Shown here: one piece after another, positions 1 through 8,790 of the stretch
Position numbering within the stretch: position 1 is the stretch's first letter
Layout: each line of letters starts with the position of its first letter
Assembly: GCA_934658705.1 (NCBI GenBank)
Contig: CAKUHP010000008.1
Span: 1-56,596 of the forward strand
Reading direction: 5' to 3'
Length of the DNA stretch: 56,596 bases
From: an uncultured Collinsella sp.
GTDB taxonomy: Bacteria > Actinomycetota > Coriobacteriia > Coriobacteriales > Coriobacteriaceae
Program-made: the position numbers and the translations under genes
The notes under the pieces: generated by a model
The model's input: the letters and a program-made list of their open reading frames with translations, nothing else
The model's database searches: none
What the model was told of the DNA's origin: nothing

Positions 1-212
1 CCATGGCGCACCAAACCTGCACCTTCCGCGAGCTGCTGGACGGCGACGCCACCACCGAGCAGCTCGTCGTCACCTTCCTGGCCATGCTGGAGCTTGCCAA
101 GCGCGGCTCGCTCACGCTGAGCCAGGACGAGATCTTCGGAACCATTCAAATCAACCGCGTCGAGGGCGCCGAGGCCTACGTGCCCGGCGAGGGCCCCGAG
201 CTCACCGAATAG
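1..212 (+). CDS. scpA: Segregation and condensation protein A, C-terminal part
   Basis: Only the last 70 or so codons are in the window; the frame is open at the left edge. ScpA is the kleisin that bridges the heads of the SMC dimer and binds ScpB during chromosome condensation. The visible part (LELAKRGSLTLSQDEIFG, then a short acidic tail) fits the C-terminal winged helix that contacts the SMC head. Identification rests mainly on the scpB gene starting 12 bases after its stop, the usual scpA-scpB order. The in-frame ATG at base 3 is internal, not the start. Confidence 0.85.
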   Translation, partial: MAHQTCTFRELLDGDATTEQLVVTFLAMLELAKRGSLTLSQDEIFGTIQINRVEGAEAYVPGEGPELTE

Positions 213-224
213 GAGCGACCAACC

Positions 225-953
225 ATGTCAAACCTTTCCACGCTGGAGGCAAACAGCCTCAAAGGCGCCCTCGAGGCGCTGTTGCTGGTCTCGAGCGACC
301 CCGTGAGCGCGCCCGCGCTGGCAGGTGCGCTTGATATCGCCCCCGGCGAGTGCGCATCGCTGCTCGCCGAGCTCAAGGTTGAATACGAGGAGGCCAACCG
401 CGGATTTCAGCTGCGCGAGGTTGCCGGCGGCTGGCGCCTGTTTACGCATCCCGCCTACCACGATGTGGTCGAGGCCTATGTGCTGAGCTGGGACACGCAA
501 AAGCTGTCGCAGGCGGCGCTCGAGACGCTCGCCGTGATCGCCTACCACCAGCCCGTCACGCGAGAGGTGGTCAAGGGCATCCGCGGCGTCAACTCCGACG
601 GCGTCATCGCGTCACTCGTGGACAAGGGCCTGGTGCGCGAGCTCGGCCGCGACCCCCAGCGCGGTCAGGCCATCATTTACGGCACGACCAATGCCTTCCT
701 AGAGAAGTTCGGCCTGCGCTCCACCCGTGACTTGCCCGATTTGGAACAGTTTGCCCCCGACGAGCAGTCGCGCCAGTTTATCCGCGAGCGCCTGAGCGGT
801 CGCAGCATTCAGTCCACGCTCGAGGAACAGGCCGAGGACCTGGACGAAGAGCGCGAGCTGCTCGATACCGATGTTGAGGACATTGAGGCAGTCGAGGACG
901 AGGATATCCAGGTCAGCGACAATGCCCCGGAGGATATGCATGACGAGAACTAA
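225..953 (+). CDS. scpB: Segregation and condensation protein B
   Basis: ScpB dimerises through winged-helix domains and stabilises the ScpA-SMC complex in the nucleoid. The 242-residue product has the family core: an N-terminal winged helix (LKGALEALLLVSSDPVSA) and a second one with LSQAALETLAVIAYHQPVTR and GLVRELGRDPQRGQAI. A very acidic tail of about 50 residues (EEQAEDLDEERELLDTDVED and onward) makes it somewhat longer than typical ScpB. A GGAGCG ribosome site precedes the ATG. Its end overlaps the next gene by 14 bases, suggesting translational coupling. Confidence 0.95.
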   Translation: MSNLSTLEANSLKGALEALLLVSSDPVSAPALAGALDIAPGECASLLAELKVEYEEANRGFQLREVAGGWRLFTHPAYHDVVEAYVLSWDTQKLSQAALETLAVIAYHQPVTREVVKGIRGVNSDGVIASLVDKGLVRELGRDPQRGQAIIYGTTNAFLEKFGLRSTRDLPDLEQFAPDEQSRQFIRERLSGRSIQSTLEEQAEDLDEERELLDTDVEDIEAVEDEDIQVSDNAPEDMHDEN

Positions 954-1905
954 CGAAGCAGGGGAGATGCGCGTTGCCGACGCACCGGGCACGCCCGCGC
1001 CCGGTGCCCAGCCCGTCTACCCGCACACCATGCGTCTGCAGCGCTTTTTGGCGCGCGCGGGCGTGGCGAGCCGCCGCGGCTCGGAGGACCTGATGACCGC
1101 CGGCCGCGTGGCCGTCAACGGCGAGATCGCGACCGAGCTGGGCACCAAGGTCGATGTCGACCGCGACCATATCGAGGTCGACGGCATGCCCGTCAAGCTC
1201 AACCAGGGCGCCGTGTACCTGATGCTCTACAAGCCGACCGGCTACCTCACCACCATGAGCGACCCGCAGGAGCGTCCCTGCGTGGCAGACCTGGTCCCCC
1301 GCGACCGTTTTCCGGGCTTGTTCCCGGTGGGCCGCCTGGACCGCGATACCACGGGCCTGTTGCTCTTTACCACCGACGGCGACCTGTCGCAGGACCTGCT
1401 GCATCCCAGTAAGCACGTCTATAAGACCTACCAGGCGCTTGTGGACGGCCACCTGACCGACCGCGACTTGGAGCCACTCCGCCGCGGCATTGAGCTCGAC
1501 GATGGCCTGTGTCAGCCGGCCATCTGCCGCGTCATCACCGCGCACGAGGCCGAGGCCGTGGCGCCGCAGGGCGTCAAGCCCGGCACCACCGCCGTGGAGG
1601 TCATCATCCGCGAGGGCCGCAAGAACCAGGTCAAGCGCATGCTGAGCAAAATCCACCATCCGGTGATCCGCCTGCATCGCTGCAACTTTGCCGGCCTGGA
1701 GCTCGAAGGCGTAGCCAAGGGTTCGTGGCGCGAGCTCACCGACCGCGAGGTGCAGATCCTCAAGGACGGCGGCATCCCGCCCATGCAGGCCAGCGCCAAG
1801 CGCGGCGGCAAGGCCCAGGACAACCCCGCGAGCCGCACGCGCCATCACGGCAGCCACGGCTCCGCGCCCAAGCGCAACACCTACCGCGAGCGCTACACAG
1901 GCTAG
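940..1905 (+). CDS. rluB: RsuA/RluB-family 23S rRNA pseudouridine synthase
   Basis: It isomerises uridine to pseudouridine in rRNA. An S4 RNA-binding domain (MRLQRFLARAGVASRRG) is followed by the catalytic domain with VGRLDRDTTGLLLFTTDG, whose second Asp is the family nucleophile, and by GRKNQVKRMLSKIHHPVIRL. A basic Gly/Arg/Lys-rich tail of about 40 residues follows. The start at 940 is chosen because GGAGGA lies 5 bases upstream, inside scpB; the longer frame from 871 would run deep into scpB. RluB versus RsuA specificity cannot be fixed from sequence alone; the scpB neighbourhood favours RluB. Confidence 0.9.
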   Translation: MTRTNEAGEMRVADAPGTPAPGAQPVYPHTMRLQRFLARAGVASRRGSEDLMTAGRVAVNGEIATELGTKVDVDRDHIEVDGMPVKLNQGAVYLMLYKPTGYLTTMSDPQERPCVADLVPRDRFPGLFPVGRLDRDTTGLLLFTTDGDLSQDLLHPSKHVYKTYQALVDGHLTDRDLEPLRRGIELDDGLCQPAICRVITAHEAEAVAPQGVKPGTTAVEVIIREGRKNQVKRMLSKIHHPVIRLHRCNFAGLELEGVAKGSWRELTDREVQILKDGGIPPMQASAKRGGKAQDNPASRTRHHGSHGSAPKRNTYRERYTG

Positions 1906-1971
1906 GCAACCCACCGCGCCCCAACGCCCGCGTCCCATACCAGCACGTCAACCACCGAAAGGAAGCATTGC

Positions 1972-2658
1972 ATGATCGTCGCCATCGACGGCCCCGCCGG
2001 TTCCGGCAAGTCCACTATCGCCAAGGAGATCGCCCGCCAGCTGGGCTTTAACAAGCTCGACACGGGCGCCATGTATCGCGCCGTCACCTTTGCCGCCCTC
2101 GACCGCGGCATCGACCTGGACGACGAGGCGGCCATCGACGCCCTCGCCGAGCAGATCGAGATCCGCTTTACCAATGGCACCGGTGAGGACACGCGTCTGA
2201 CCATTGACGGCCAGGACGCCTCGGCCGCCATCCGTACCCCGCAGGTCGATGCCAACGTTTCCAAGGTCTCGGCCTACCCAGGCGTGCGCGCCGCCATGCT
2301 CATCCACCAGCGCCGCGCCGCCGAGGACCGCGATATCGTCGCCGAGGGTCGCGATATCGGCACCGTCGTGTTCCCCAACGCACAGGTCAAGGTCTTCCTG
2401 ACCGCCGACCCGCGTGAACGCGCCCGTCGCCGCGTGCTGCAGCGCCACCAAAACGACGCCCAGCCGCTGACCGACGAGCAGCTCGAGGCCGAGGTCGACG
2501 AGACCCTCGACGCCCTCAAGCAGCGCGACAAGCTCGACAGCAGCCGCGAGGTCGCACCGCTCGTGCCCGCCGAGGACGCCGTGCACGTCGACTCCACCGC
2601 CCACACCATCGACGAGGTCGTCTCGATAATCGAGGACCTCATCAACCAAAGGAGGTAG
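1972..2658 (+). CDS. cmk: Cytidylate kinase
   Basis: Phosphorylates CMP and dCMP with ATP in pyrimidine salvage and nucleotide supply. The P-loop DGPAGSGKST is at residues 5-14, followed by LDTGAMYRAVT and AEGRDIGTVVFPNA, all family hallmarks. The length of 228 residues is normal. A GGAAG ribosome site precedes the ATG. The last codons (AGG AGG) double as the Shine-Dalgarno of plsC, so the two genes are tightly coupled. Confidence 0.96.
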   Translation: MIVAIDGPAGSGKSTIAKEIARQLGFNKLDTGAMYRAVTFAALDRGIDLDDEAAIDALAEQIEIRFTNGTGEDTRLTIDGQDASAAIRTPQVDANVSKVSAYPGVRAAMLIHQRRAAEDRDIVAEGRDIGTVVFPNAQVKVFLTADPRERARRRVLQRHQNDAQPLTDEQLEAEVDETLDALKQRDKLDSSREVAPLVPAEDAVHVDSTAHTIDEVVSIIEDLINQRR

Positions 2659-2661
2659 CCC

Positions 2662-3390
2662 ATGCGCCTGTTTAAGCAGACGCCCGAGGACTATTACAAC
2701 GCCCCCTACGCCGAGTTCCCGGCGCTCATCCGCGGCACCGTCGTCGTGGTCATGGCGATTCTTTGGGCCTTCTCCAAGCTCATGTGGCGCTGGAAGGTCG
2801 AGGACGCCGACCTGCTGTTTGAGCGCCAGGAAGGCCGTGGTAGCGTAGTCATCTGCAACCACACCTCGATGGCCGAGCTCTTGGCCGTTGAGACGGCACT
2901 GTTCTTTGGCGGCCGCCGCATCCGCCCCATCTTTAAGTCCGAGTTCGCCAAGACCAAGATCGTGCGCTGGGCCTTTAGCCGCGTGGGCGGCATTCCCGTC
3001 GAGCGCGGCACCGCCGACATGAAATGCCTGCGCGCCGCCCAGCACGCGCTGCAGCGCGGCGAGGACGTCCTGATCTTCCCCGAGGGCACGCGCATCCGCT
3101 CGCGCGAGATCAAACCCGAGGTCCACGGCGGCTTTGCGCTCATCGCCCAGATGGGCAAGGCGCCCGTCAACCCGCTCGCCATCTGCGGCTGGTCCGACAT
3201 CACGCCCAAGGGCAAAAAGCTCATGCGCCCTAAAAAGTGCTGGATCCGTGCCGGCAAGGCCGTCTCGCTTTCCGACGCGCCGGCTGGGCTCAAGCGCACG
3301 GAGCGCCTGGCCTGGTTTGAGTCCGAAGCCATGGGCCGCGTCTACACCATGCGCGACGAGCTATGCGACGAGCATCCGGGCAGGTTCTAG
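2662..3390 (+). CDS. plsC: 1-acyl-sn-glycerol-3-phosphate acyltransferase
   Basis: Membrane-associated enzyme that adds the second acyl chain to lysophosphatidic acid. It has a hydrophobic N-terminal segment (about residues 23-40), a substrate-binding FPEGTRIRS motif and a GGIPVERG block typical of PlsC. The catalytic HX4D box reads N-H-T-S-M-A-E at residues 66-72, so the usual Asp is Glu. This is a conservative but unusual change. The start is set by GGAGG six bases upstream within cmk. plsY and gpsA a few genes on supply the rest of phosphatidic acid synthesis except PlsX. Confidence 0.9.
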   Translation: MRLFKQTPEDYYNAPYAEFPALIRGTVVVVMAILWAFSKLMWRWKVEDADLLFERQEGRGSVVICNHTSMAELLAVETALFFGGRRIRPIFKSEFAKTKIVRWAFSRVGGIPVERGTADMKCLRAAQHALQRGEDVLIFPEGTRIRSREIKPEVHGGFALIAQMGKAPVNPLAICGWSDITPKGKKLMRPKKCWIRAGKAVSLSDAPAGLKRTERLAWFESEAMGRVYTMRDELCDEHPGRF

Positions 3391-3392
3391 CC

Positions 3393-4289
3393 ATGGGTGA
3401 GAACGTGAAGAACACCGCCGCGACCGCCGCCGAGGACACTGTCCCCACCATCGAGATCGCCGCCCACGCCGGCACCTGCTACGGCGTGCAGCGCGCACTC
3501 GACATGGCGCTGGCCGCCGCACCGCAGGCAGGGGAGAGCGCGCAGGTCCACACCCTGGGCCCGCTCATCCATAACCCCATCGTGGTGCGCGAGCTTGCCG
3601 AAGCGGGCGTGGGCTTGGCCGAGACCCTGGACGACGTAGCATCGGGCACCGTGATCATCCGCGCCCACGGCGTGGTACCGCAGGTGATCGATGCCGCCCG
3701 CGAGCGCGACCTTACCGTGGTCGACGCCACTTGCCCCTACGTGAAGAAGGTCCACGTGGCGGCCGAGCGCCTGGTACGCGAGGGCTACCGCGTGATCGTC
3801 GTGGGCGAGCCGGGGCACCCCGAGGTCGAGGGCATTCTGGGCCACGCCGGCGATGACGCGCAGGTCGTGAGCTGCGCCGCCGACGCCGACGCACTGCCGC
3901 TCAAGGGTAAGGTGGGCTTGGTCGTACAGACCACCCAGACCGCGCAGAACCTGGCCGAGGTCGTGGCCGCCATCACACCGCGTGTGCAGGAGCTGCGCGT
4001 GATCAACACCATCTGCGCTGCCACGAGTGAGCGCCAGCAGGCGGCCGCGTCACTCGCCGACCGCTGTGACTGCATGGTCGTCGTGGGCGGTAAGAACTCG
4101 GGCAACACCCGCCGTCTGGCGCAGATTTGCGCCGACGCCTGCGAGCGCACGCACCATATCGAGGAGGCCGCCGAGCTTGAGGCCACTTGGTTTGCCAATG
4201 CGCGCCACATCGGCATCACCGCCGGCGCTTCCACTCCGCAAGAACACATCGAACGCGCCGTCGCGCGCATCAAGGAGCTTTGCCGCTAA
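3393..4289 (+). CDS. ispH: 4-hydroxy-3-methylbut-2-enyl diphosphate reductase
   Basis: Last enzyme of the MEP isoprenoid pathway; a [4Fe-4S] protein producing IPP and DMAPP. The three cluster cysteines sit in AGTCYGVQRAL, DATCPYVKKVH and NTICAATSERQQ. The substrate residues appear in GPLIHNP, RAHGV, EPGHPEVEG and VGGKNSGNTRRL. The start at 3393 is taken because the longer frame from 3363 overlaps plsC; a CAGG lies upstream. Length is 298 residues, normal for IspH. Linkage to cmk and plsC is common in Gram-positives. Confidence 0.96.
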   Translation: MGENVKNTAATAAEDTVPTIEIAAHAGTCYGVQRALDMALAAAPQAGESAQVHTLGPLIHNPIVVRELAEAGVGLAETLDDVASGTVIIRAHGVVPQVIDAARERDLTVVDATCPYVKKVHVAAERLVREGYRVIVVGEPGHPEVEGILGHAGDDAQVVSCAADADALPLKGKVGLVVQTTQTAQNLAEVVAAITPRVQELRVINTICAATSERQQAAASLADRCDCMVVVGGKNSGNTRRLAQICADACERTHHIEEAAELEATWFANARHIGITAGASTPQEHIERAVARIKELCR

Positions 4290-4291
4290 TC

Positions 4292-5734
4292 ATGGACCAG
4301 ACCGTACCCGCATACGCCGCCGAGGTGGCCGATTACGGGCGCAGCCGCGACCCCGAGCCGGGTGAGGGCGCGCTCGTCAAGAACGTGCGTCCCGAATCGC
4401 CCGCATGGGATGTGGGTATTGAGCCGGGCATGCGCGTGCTTACGGTCAACGGCGAGCGGCTCACCGACATGATTGTGTGGCTCTGGGAAGCCGACGACGA
4501 CACCGTCGAGCTTGAGATTTTCGACCCGAGCGACAACACCGTCACCCCGGTGGAGCTCGACCGCTTTCCCGGCGAGGACTGGGGCCTGGAGTTCGACGGC
4601 CCCATCTTCGATGGCATGCGTACCTGCGTAAACGCCTGCGTGTTTTGCTTTATGACGATGCTGCCCAAGGGCGGCCGCTCCACACTCTATATCCGTGACG
4701 ACGACTACCGCCTAAGCTTTTTGCAGGGCAACTTCGTCACGCTCACAAACCTCACCGACGAAGACGTGCAAAACGTCATCGACCGCAACATGAGCCCCAT
4801 GAACGTGTCGGTCCACGCCGTGAGTCCCGACGTTCGCCGCCGCATGATGGGCCGCAACGCCCAGCGCGGCATGGACGTACTCGAGGCCATCATGGCCGCC
4901 GGCATCGAGATCCACGCGCAGATCGTATTGTGCCCCGGCATGAACGACGGCGAGGAGTTGGAAAAGACCCTGCGCTATTGCGAGGAGCACGAGCAGATCA
5001 CGAGCCTGGGCATTGTGCCGCTCGGTTTTACCAAGCACCAGAACCGCTTTAGCTGGTCATACAGCGATAAACCCGAGCTCGCGCGCGAGACCATTGCCAT
5101 GATCCGGCCCTATCAGGATCGCGCCTACGAGCGCTTTGGCCGCCACACCTTCCAGATGAGCGACGAGTTCTACCTGGACGCCGGCATCGAGCCGCCCGAG
5201 GCTGACTTTTACGACGGCTACCCGCAGTACTACGATGGCATCGGCATGATTCGCTCGTATCTGGACGAGACGGACGATGTGCTTGCCGCAGACGCCGAGC
5301 GCCTGGCCCGCGTTCGTGAGGCCATCGCCGCCCGCGGCCAGCACCTGCTGTGCCTCTCGGGCGCCAGCGCGCGCGACACCGTGGCGCGCTTCGTGGAGTC
5401 GCCGCAGGGCCTTGCCGGCACTGTCGCGGCCATCAAGAACCGCTACTTTGGCGGCAACGTGGACGTGACCGGCCTCATTGTCGCGAGCGATATCCTGGAG
5501 CAGCTGCCGCAAGACCTGTCGGGGGTTATGCTCTTTGTGCCTAAGCTCATGTTCAACGCTGACGGCATGACGCTTGACGAGTATCATCGTGACGATTTAC
5601 TCGCAAGCCTTAGCAGTCGCGGCGCCGAGGTTCATGTGGTGTCGACCATGCCGCATGAGCTGCTCGATACCCTGGAGCACATCCTTGGCATTGCGCCTGC
5701 CGACTCTACTAATTCCGCTGACCCTACCCATTAA
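4292..5734 (+). CDS. DUF512 radical SAM protein with N-terminal PDZ-like domain
   Basis: A 480-residue member of the DUF512 family. The N-terminus resembles a PDZ domain (SPAWDVGIEPGMRVLTVNGE). The iron-sulfur motif is C-x3-C-x2-C in CVNACVFCFMTMLPKG, followed by SLFLQ-like RLSFLQGNFVTLTN. The C-terminal third matches the DUF512 region (VDVTGLIVASDIL). Function is not established for the family; it is almost always next to der, as here (10 bases upstream). The start at 4292 avoids a long overlap with ispH. Confidence 0.88.
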   Translation: MDQTVPAYAAEVADYGRSRDPEPGEGALVKNVRPESPAWDVGIEPGMRVLTVNGERLTDMIVWLWEADDDTVELEIFDPSDNTVTPVELDRFPGEDWGLEFDGPIFDGMRTCVNACVFCFMTMLPKGGRSTLYIRDDDYRLSFLQGNFVTLTNLTDEDVQNVIDRNMSPMNVSVHAVSPDVRRRMMGRNAQRGMDVLEAIMAAGIEIHAQIVLCPGMNDGEELEKTLRYCEEHEQITSLGIVPLGFTKHQNRFSWSYSDKPELARETIAMIRPYQDRAYERFGRHTFQMSDEFYLDAGIEPPEADFYDGYPQYYDGIGMIRSYLDETDDVLAADAERLARVREAIAARGQHLLCLSGASARDTVARFVESPQGLAGTVAAIKNRYFGGNVDVTGLIVASDILEQLPQDLSGVMLFVPKLMFNADGMTLDEYHRDDLLASLSSRGAEVHVVSTMPHELLDTLEHILGIAPADSTNSADPTH

Positions 5735-5744
5735 AGGAGAGCAG

Positions 5745-7079
5745 ATGAAACCTATCGTCGCCGTCGTCGGACGCCCCAACGTGGGCAAGTCCACGCTCGT
5801 TAACCGCCTGGCCCAGACCTCGGACGCCATCGTCCACGAGTCCCGCGGCGTCACGCGCGACCGCTCGTATCACACGGCCGACTGGAACGGCCGCGAGTTC
5901 ACCATCGTCGACACAGGCGGCATCGAGCCGCTCAAGAGCGATGACGTCTTCGCTACGTCCATCCGCGACCAAGCCCTCGCCGCCGCCGAGGAAGCCGCCG
6001 TCATCCTGTTTGTGGTCGACGGCCGCACCGGCGTCACCGAGGAAGACGAGTCGGTCGCTCGCATGCTCAAGCGCTGCGACAAGCCGGTCTTTCTGTTGGT
6101 GAACAAGCTCGATAACCCCGATCGTGAGAACGACAGCATCTGGGAGTTCTATTCGCTCGGCATCGGTGAGCCCACGCCGCTCTCGGCCCTGCATGGCCAC
6201 GGCACGGGCGACCTGCTCGACGATATCGTTGCCCTGCTTCCGGAGGAAGAGGACGAGGTCGCCGATGAGTTCCCCGACGCGCTGAACGTCGCCATCATCG
6301 GCCGCCCCAACGCCGGCAAGTCGTCGCTGTTCAACCGCATCCTGGGCGCCGACCGCTCTATCGTGTCTAACATTGCCGGCACGACGCGCGACGCCATCGA
6401 CACCGTCGTGGAGCGCAACGGCAAGCATTACCGCATGGTTGACACCGCGGGTATTCGCAAAAAGAGCACCGTATACGAGAATATCGAGTACTACTCGATG
6501 GTCCGCGGCCTGCGCGCCATCGATCGCGCCGATGTGGCACTGCTCGTCGTCGACGCCTCCGTGGGCGTTACCGAACAGGACCAGAAGGTCATGGGTCTTG
6601 CCATCGAGCGCGGCTGCGCCATCGTGGTGCTGCTCAACAAGTGGGACCTGCTCGACGACGACCGCAAACGCGAGGCCTGCATGGAGACCGTCGACCGCCG
6701 TCTGGGCGTCATGGCTCCCTGGGCCCAGTACCTGCGCATCTCGGCCCTGACCGGCCGCAGCATCGAGAAGATCTGGGCCATGGTCGACGCCGCCGAGAAG
6801 ACGCGTTCGCAAAAAATCTCCACCTCGCGCCTCAACACCTTCCTCACCGACCTGCGTGAGTTCGGTCACACCGTCGTGGACGGCAAACGCCGCCTGCGCA
6901 TGCACTACGTGACCCAGACGGGCGTCAACCCGCCGACGTTCACGTTCTTCGTCAACCACAGCGACCTGGTCAACGATACCTACCAGCGCTACGTGGAAAA
7001 CCGTATGCGCTCGACCTTCGACTTCGCCGGCACGCCCATTCGACTCTTCTTTAGGAAGAAGGAGCAAAAGGATGCTTAA
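5745..7079 (+). CDS. der: Ribosome-associated GTPase Der (EngA)
   Basis: Essential tandem-domain GTPase for 50S subunit assembly. The first G domain has GRPNVGKST, DTGG and NKLD; the second has GRPNAGKSS, DTAGIRKKS and NKWD; a KH-like domain follows. Length from the chosen start is 444 residues, as expected. The start at 5745 has AAAGGAGAG 3-4 bases upstream. A longer frame from 5574 overlaps DUF512 and is not credible. The last 8 bases overlap plsY. Confidence 0.97.
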   Translation: MKPIVAVVGRPNVGKSTLVNRLAQTSDAIVHESRGVTRDRSYHTADWNGREFTIVDTGGIEPLKSDDVFATSIRDQALAAAEEAAVILFVVDGRTGVTEEDESVARMLKRCDKPVFLLVNKLDNPDRENDSIWEFYSLGIGEPTPLSALHGHGTGDLLDDIVALLPEEEDEVADEFPDALNVAIIGRPNAGKSSLFNRILGADRSIVSNIAGTTRDAIDTVVERNGKHYRMVDTAGIRKKSTVYENIEYYSMVRGLRAIDRADVALLVVDASVGVTEQDQKVMGLAIERGCAIVVLLNKWDLLDDDRKREACMETVDRRLGVMAPWAQYLRISALTGRSIEKIWAMVDAAEKTRSQKISTSRLNTFLTDLREFGHTVVDGKRRLRMHYVTQTGVNPPTFTFFVNHSDLVNDTYQRYVENRMRSTFDFAGTPIRLFFRKKEQKDA

Positions 7080-7755
7080 TCCGATCCTGCTGACCGCCAT
7101 CTGCGCCGTGGTCTCGTTCTTTATCGGAGCGATTCCGTTTGGCCTGATCCTGGGCCGCGTGTTCAATCACACGGACATTCGCAAGGCGGGTTCCGGCAAC
7201 ATCGGCACCACCAACGCACTGCGCGTGGCCGGCCCCAAGGTGGCCGCGCTCACGCTGCTGTGCGACTGCCTTAAGGGCGCTATCTGCGTGATCATCGCGC
7301 GCCCGCTCATCGCGAGCGTGGGCTTTGGCTTCCCCGTGAGCATCATGGCCCCCGGTGCCGACGGCGACTGGATGCTCGGTGTCATCTGCTTGACGGCCGT
7401 GTGGGGTCATATCTTTTCGCCCTACCTCAACTTCCACGGCGGCAAGGGCATCGCAGTTGGTTTGGGCGTCATCCTTGCTTGGTACTGGCCCATTGGCCTG
7501 TCGCTGCTTGGCATGTTTATCGTGGCCGTCGCCATCACCAAGTACGTGTCGGTGGGCTCGCTTGCCGCCGCCATCGGTCTTCCCATCGCTGCCTGCGCGG
7601 TCTTTCCGTATAGCAGCCTGGGCCTCAAGTTTTGCATGGCGATGATCGGCATCACCGTGGTGTGGGCCCATCGCTCGAATATCCAAAAGCTCATGGCCGG
7701 TAAGGAGTCCAAGCTCTCGTTTACCAAGCGCGTCACCGAGCCCGACGATAAGTAG
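7072..7755 (+). CDS. plsY: Glycerol-3-phosphate acyltransferase PlsY
   Basis: Integral membrane enzyme that acylates glycerol-3-phosphate from acyl-phosphate. Signature motifs are GSGNIGTTNALR, FHGGKGIAVGLGV and a C-terminal WAHRSNIQKL. Several hydrophobic membrane segments are visible across the 227 residues. The start overlaps the end of der by 8 bases with GGAG upstream. It is followed by gpsA after 9 bases, so substrate supply and first acylation are co-transcribed. Confidence 0.95.
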   Translation: MLNPILLTAICAVVSFFIGAIPFGLILGRVFNHTDIRKAGSGNIGTTNALRVAGPKVAALTLLCDCLKGAICVIIARPLIASVGFGFPVSIMAPGADGDWMLGVICLTAVWGHIFSPYLNFHGGKGIAVGLGVILAWYWPIGLSLLGMFIVAVAITKYVSVGSLAAAIGLPIAACAVFPYSSLGLKFCMAMIGITVVWAHRSNIQKLMAGKESKLSFTKRVTEPDDK

Positions 7756-7764
7756 GAGAGAGTC

Positions 7765-8772
7765 ATGAATGTTGCGCTGATTGGCTCCGGCTCCTGGGGA
7801 ACCGCCGTCGCCGGCCTTGCCGCCGCGCGAGCCGAGCGCGTGACCATGTGGGCCCATAGCGAGCAGACGGCCGCCGGTATTAACGCCGAACACCGTAACC
7901 CGCGCTATCTGGTGGACTACGAGCTTCCGGATAACGTCGTCGCCACGACAGAGCTCGCCCAAGCGCTCGACGGTGCCGAGGCCATCATCTTTGCCGTGCC
8001 TTCAACGCACCTGCGCGGCGTCTGCCATCAGGCCTCGCCGTTTATCGCGGACGAGGCGCCGGTCCTGTGCCTCACCAAGGGCATCGAGCCTGAGTCCGGC
8101 CTGCTCATGAGCGAGGTCATCGCCAGCGAGATCGGCAACGAGTCGCGCGTGGCGGCGCTTTCGGGTCCCAACCATGCCGAGGAAATCTGCCGCGGCGGGC
8201 TTTCGGCCGCTGTCATCGCCAGCGAAGACCAGCAGGTGGGGGAGACCTTTAAGGACCTGCTCCTTTCCACGGCTTTCCGCATCTACCTGTCGCAGGACAT
8301 GACCGGCGTCGAGGTCTGCGGTGCCATGAAAAACGTCATCGCTATCGTGTGCGGCATCTCCGCCGGCTCGGGTGCGGGCGACAACACGCTCGCCCTCATC
8401 ATGACGCGCGGCCTAGCCGAGATCAGCCGCCTGGTGCACGCCCGCGGCGGTCAGGCCATGACGTGCATGGGGCTTGCCGGCATGGGCGACCTTATCGCCA
8501 CCTGCACCTCGGAGCATTCGCGCAACCGCACCTTTGGCTACGAGTTTGCCCACGGCGTTTCGCTCGACGAGTACCAGGCGCGCACGCATATGGTGGTCGA
8601 GGGCGCCGTCGCGGCTCGCAGCGTCAGCGAACTTGCCCGTTCACTGGGCGTAGACATTCCGCTCACCTTTGCCGTGGAGCAAACGCTCTACAACGGTGTT
8701 ACTTTGGATAGGGCGCTCGAGATTCTTACCGACCGCGTCCCCTCCCAAGAGTTCTACGGACTCACCGACTAG
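7765..8772 (+). CDS. gpsA: NAD(P)-dependent glycerol-3-phosphate dehydrogenase
   Basis: Reduces dihydroxyacetone phosphate to glycerol-3-phosphate for phospholipid synthesis. The dinucleotide-binding GSGSWGTA is at residues 7-14. Substrate and catalytic blocks include SGPNHAEEI, GAMKNVIAI (with the catalytic Lys) and GLAGMGDLIATC. At 335 residues it is full length. AGGAGAG lies just ahead of the ATG. Confidence 0.96.
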   Translation: MNVALIGSGSWGTAVAGLAAARAERVTMWAHSEQTAAGINAEHRNPRYLVDYELPDNVVATTELAQALDGAEAIIFAVPSTHLRGVCHQASPFIADEAPVLCLTKGIEPESGLLMSEVIASEIGNESRVAALSGPNHAEEICRGGLSAAVIASEDQQVGETFKDLLLSTAFRIYLSQDMTGVEVCGAMKNVIAIVCGISAGSGAGDNTLALIMTRGLAEISRLVHARGGQAMTCMGLAGMGDLIATCTSEHSRNRTFGYEFAHGVSLDEYQARTHMVVEGAVAARSVSELARSLGVDIPLTFAVEQTLYNGVTLDRALEILTDRVPSQEFYGLTD

Positions 8773-8790
8773 CGCAGAAAGGCTTCTACC

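Noticed and set aside
871..939. Longer N-terminus of the pseudouridine synthase
   Set aside because: It would overlap scpB by over 80 bases and lacks a ribosome site, while GGAGGA supports 940.
5724..7166. A 480-codon minus-strand frame opposite der
   Set aside because: Shadow of Der, whose two complete G domains leave no doubt about the coding strand.
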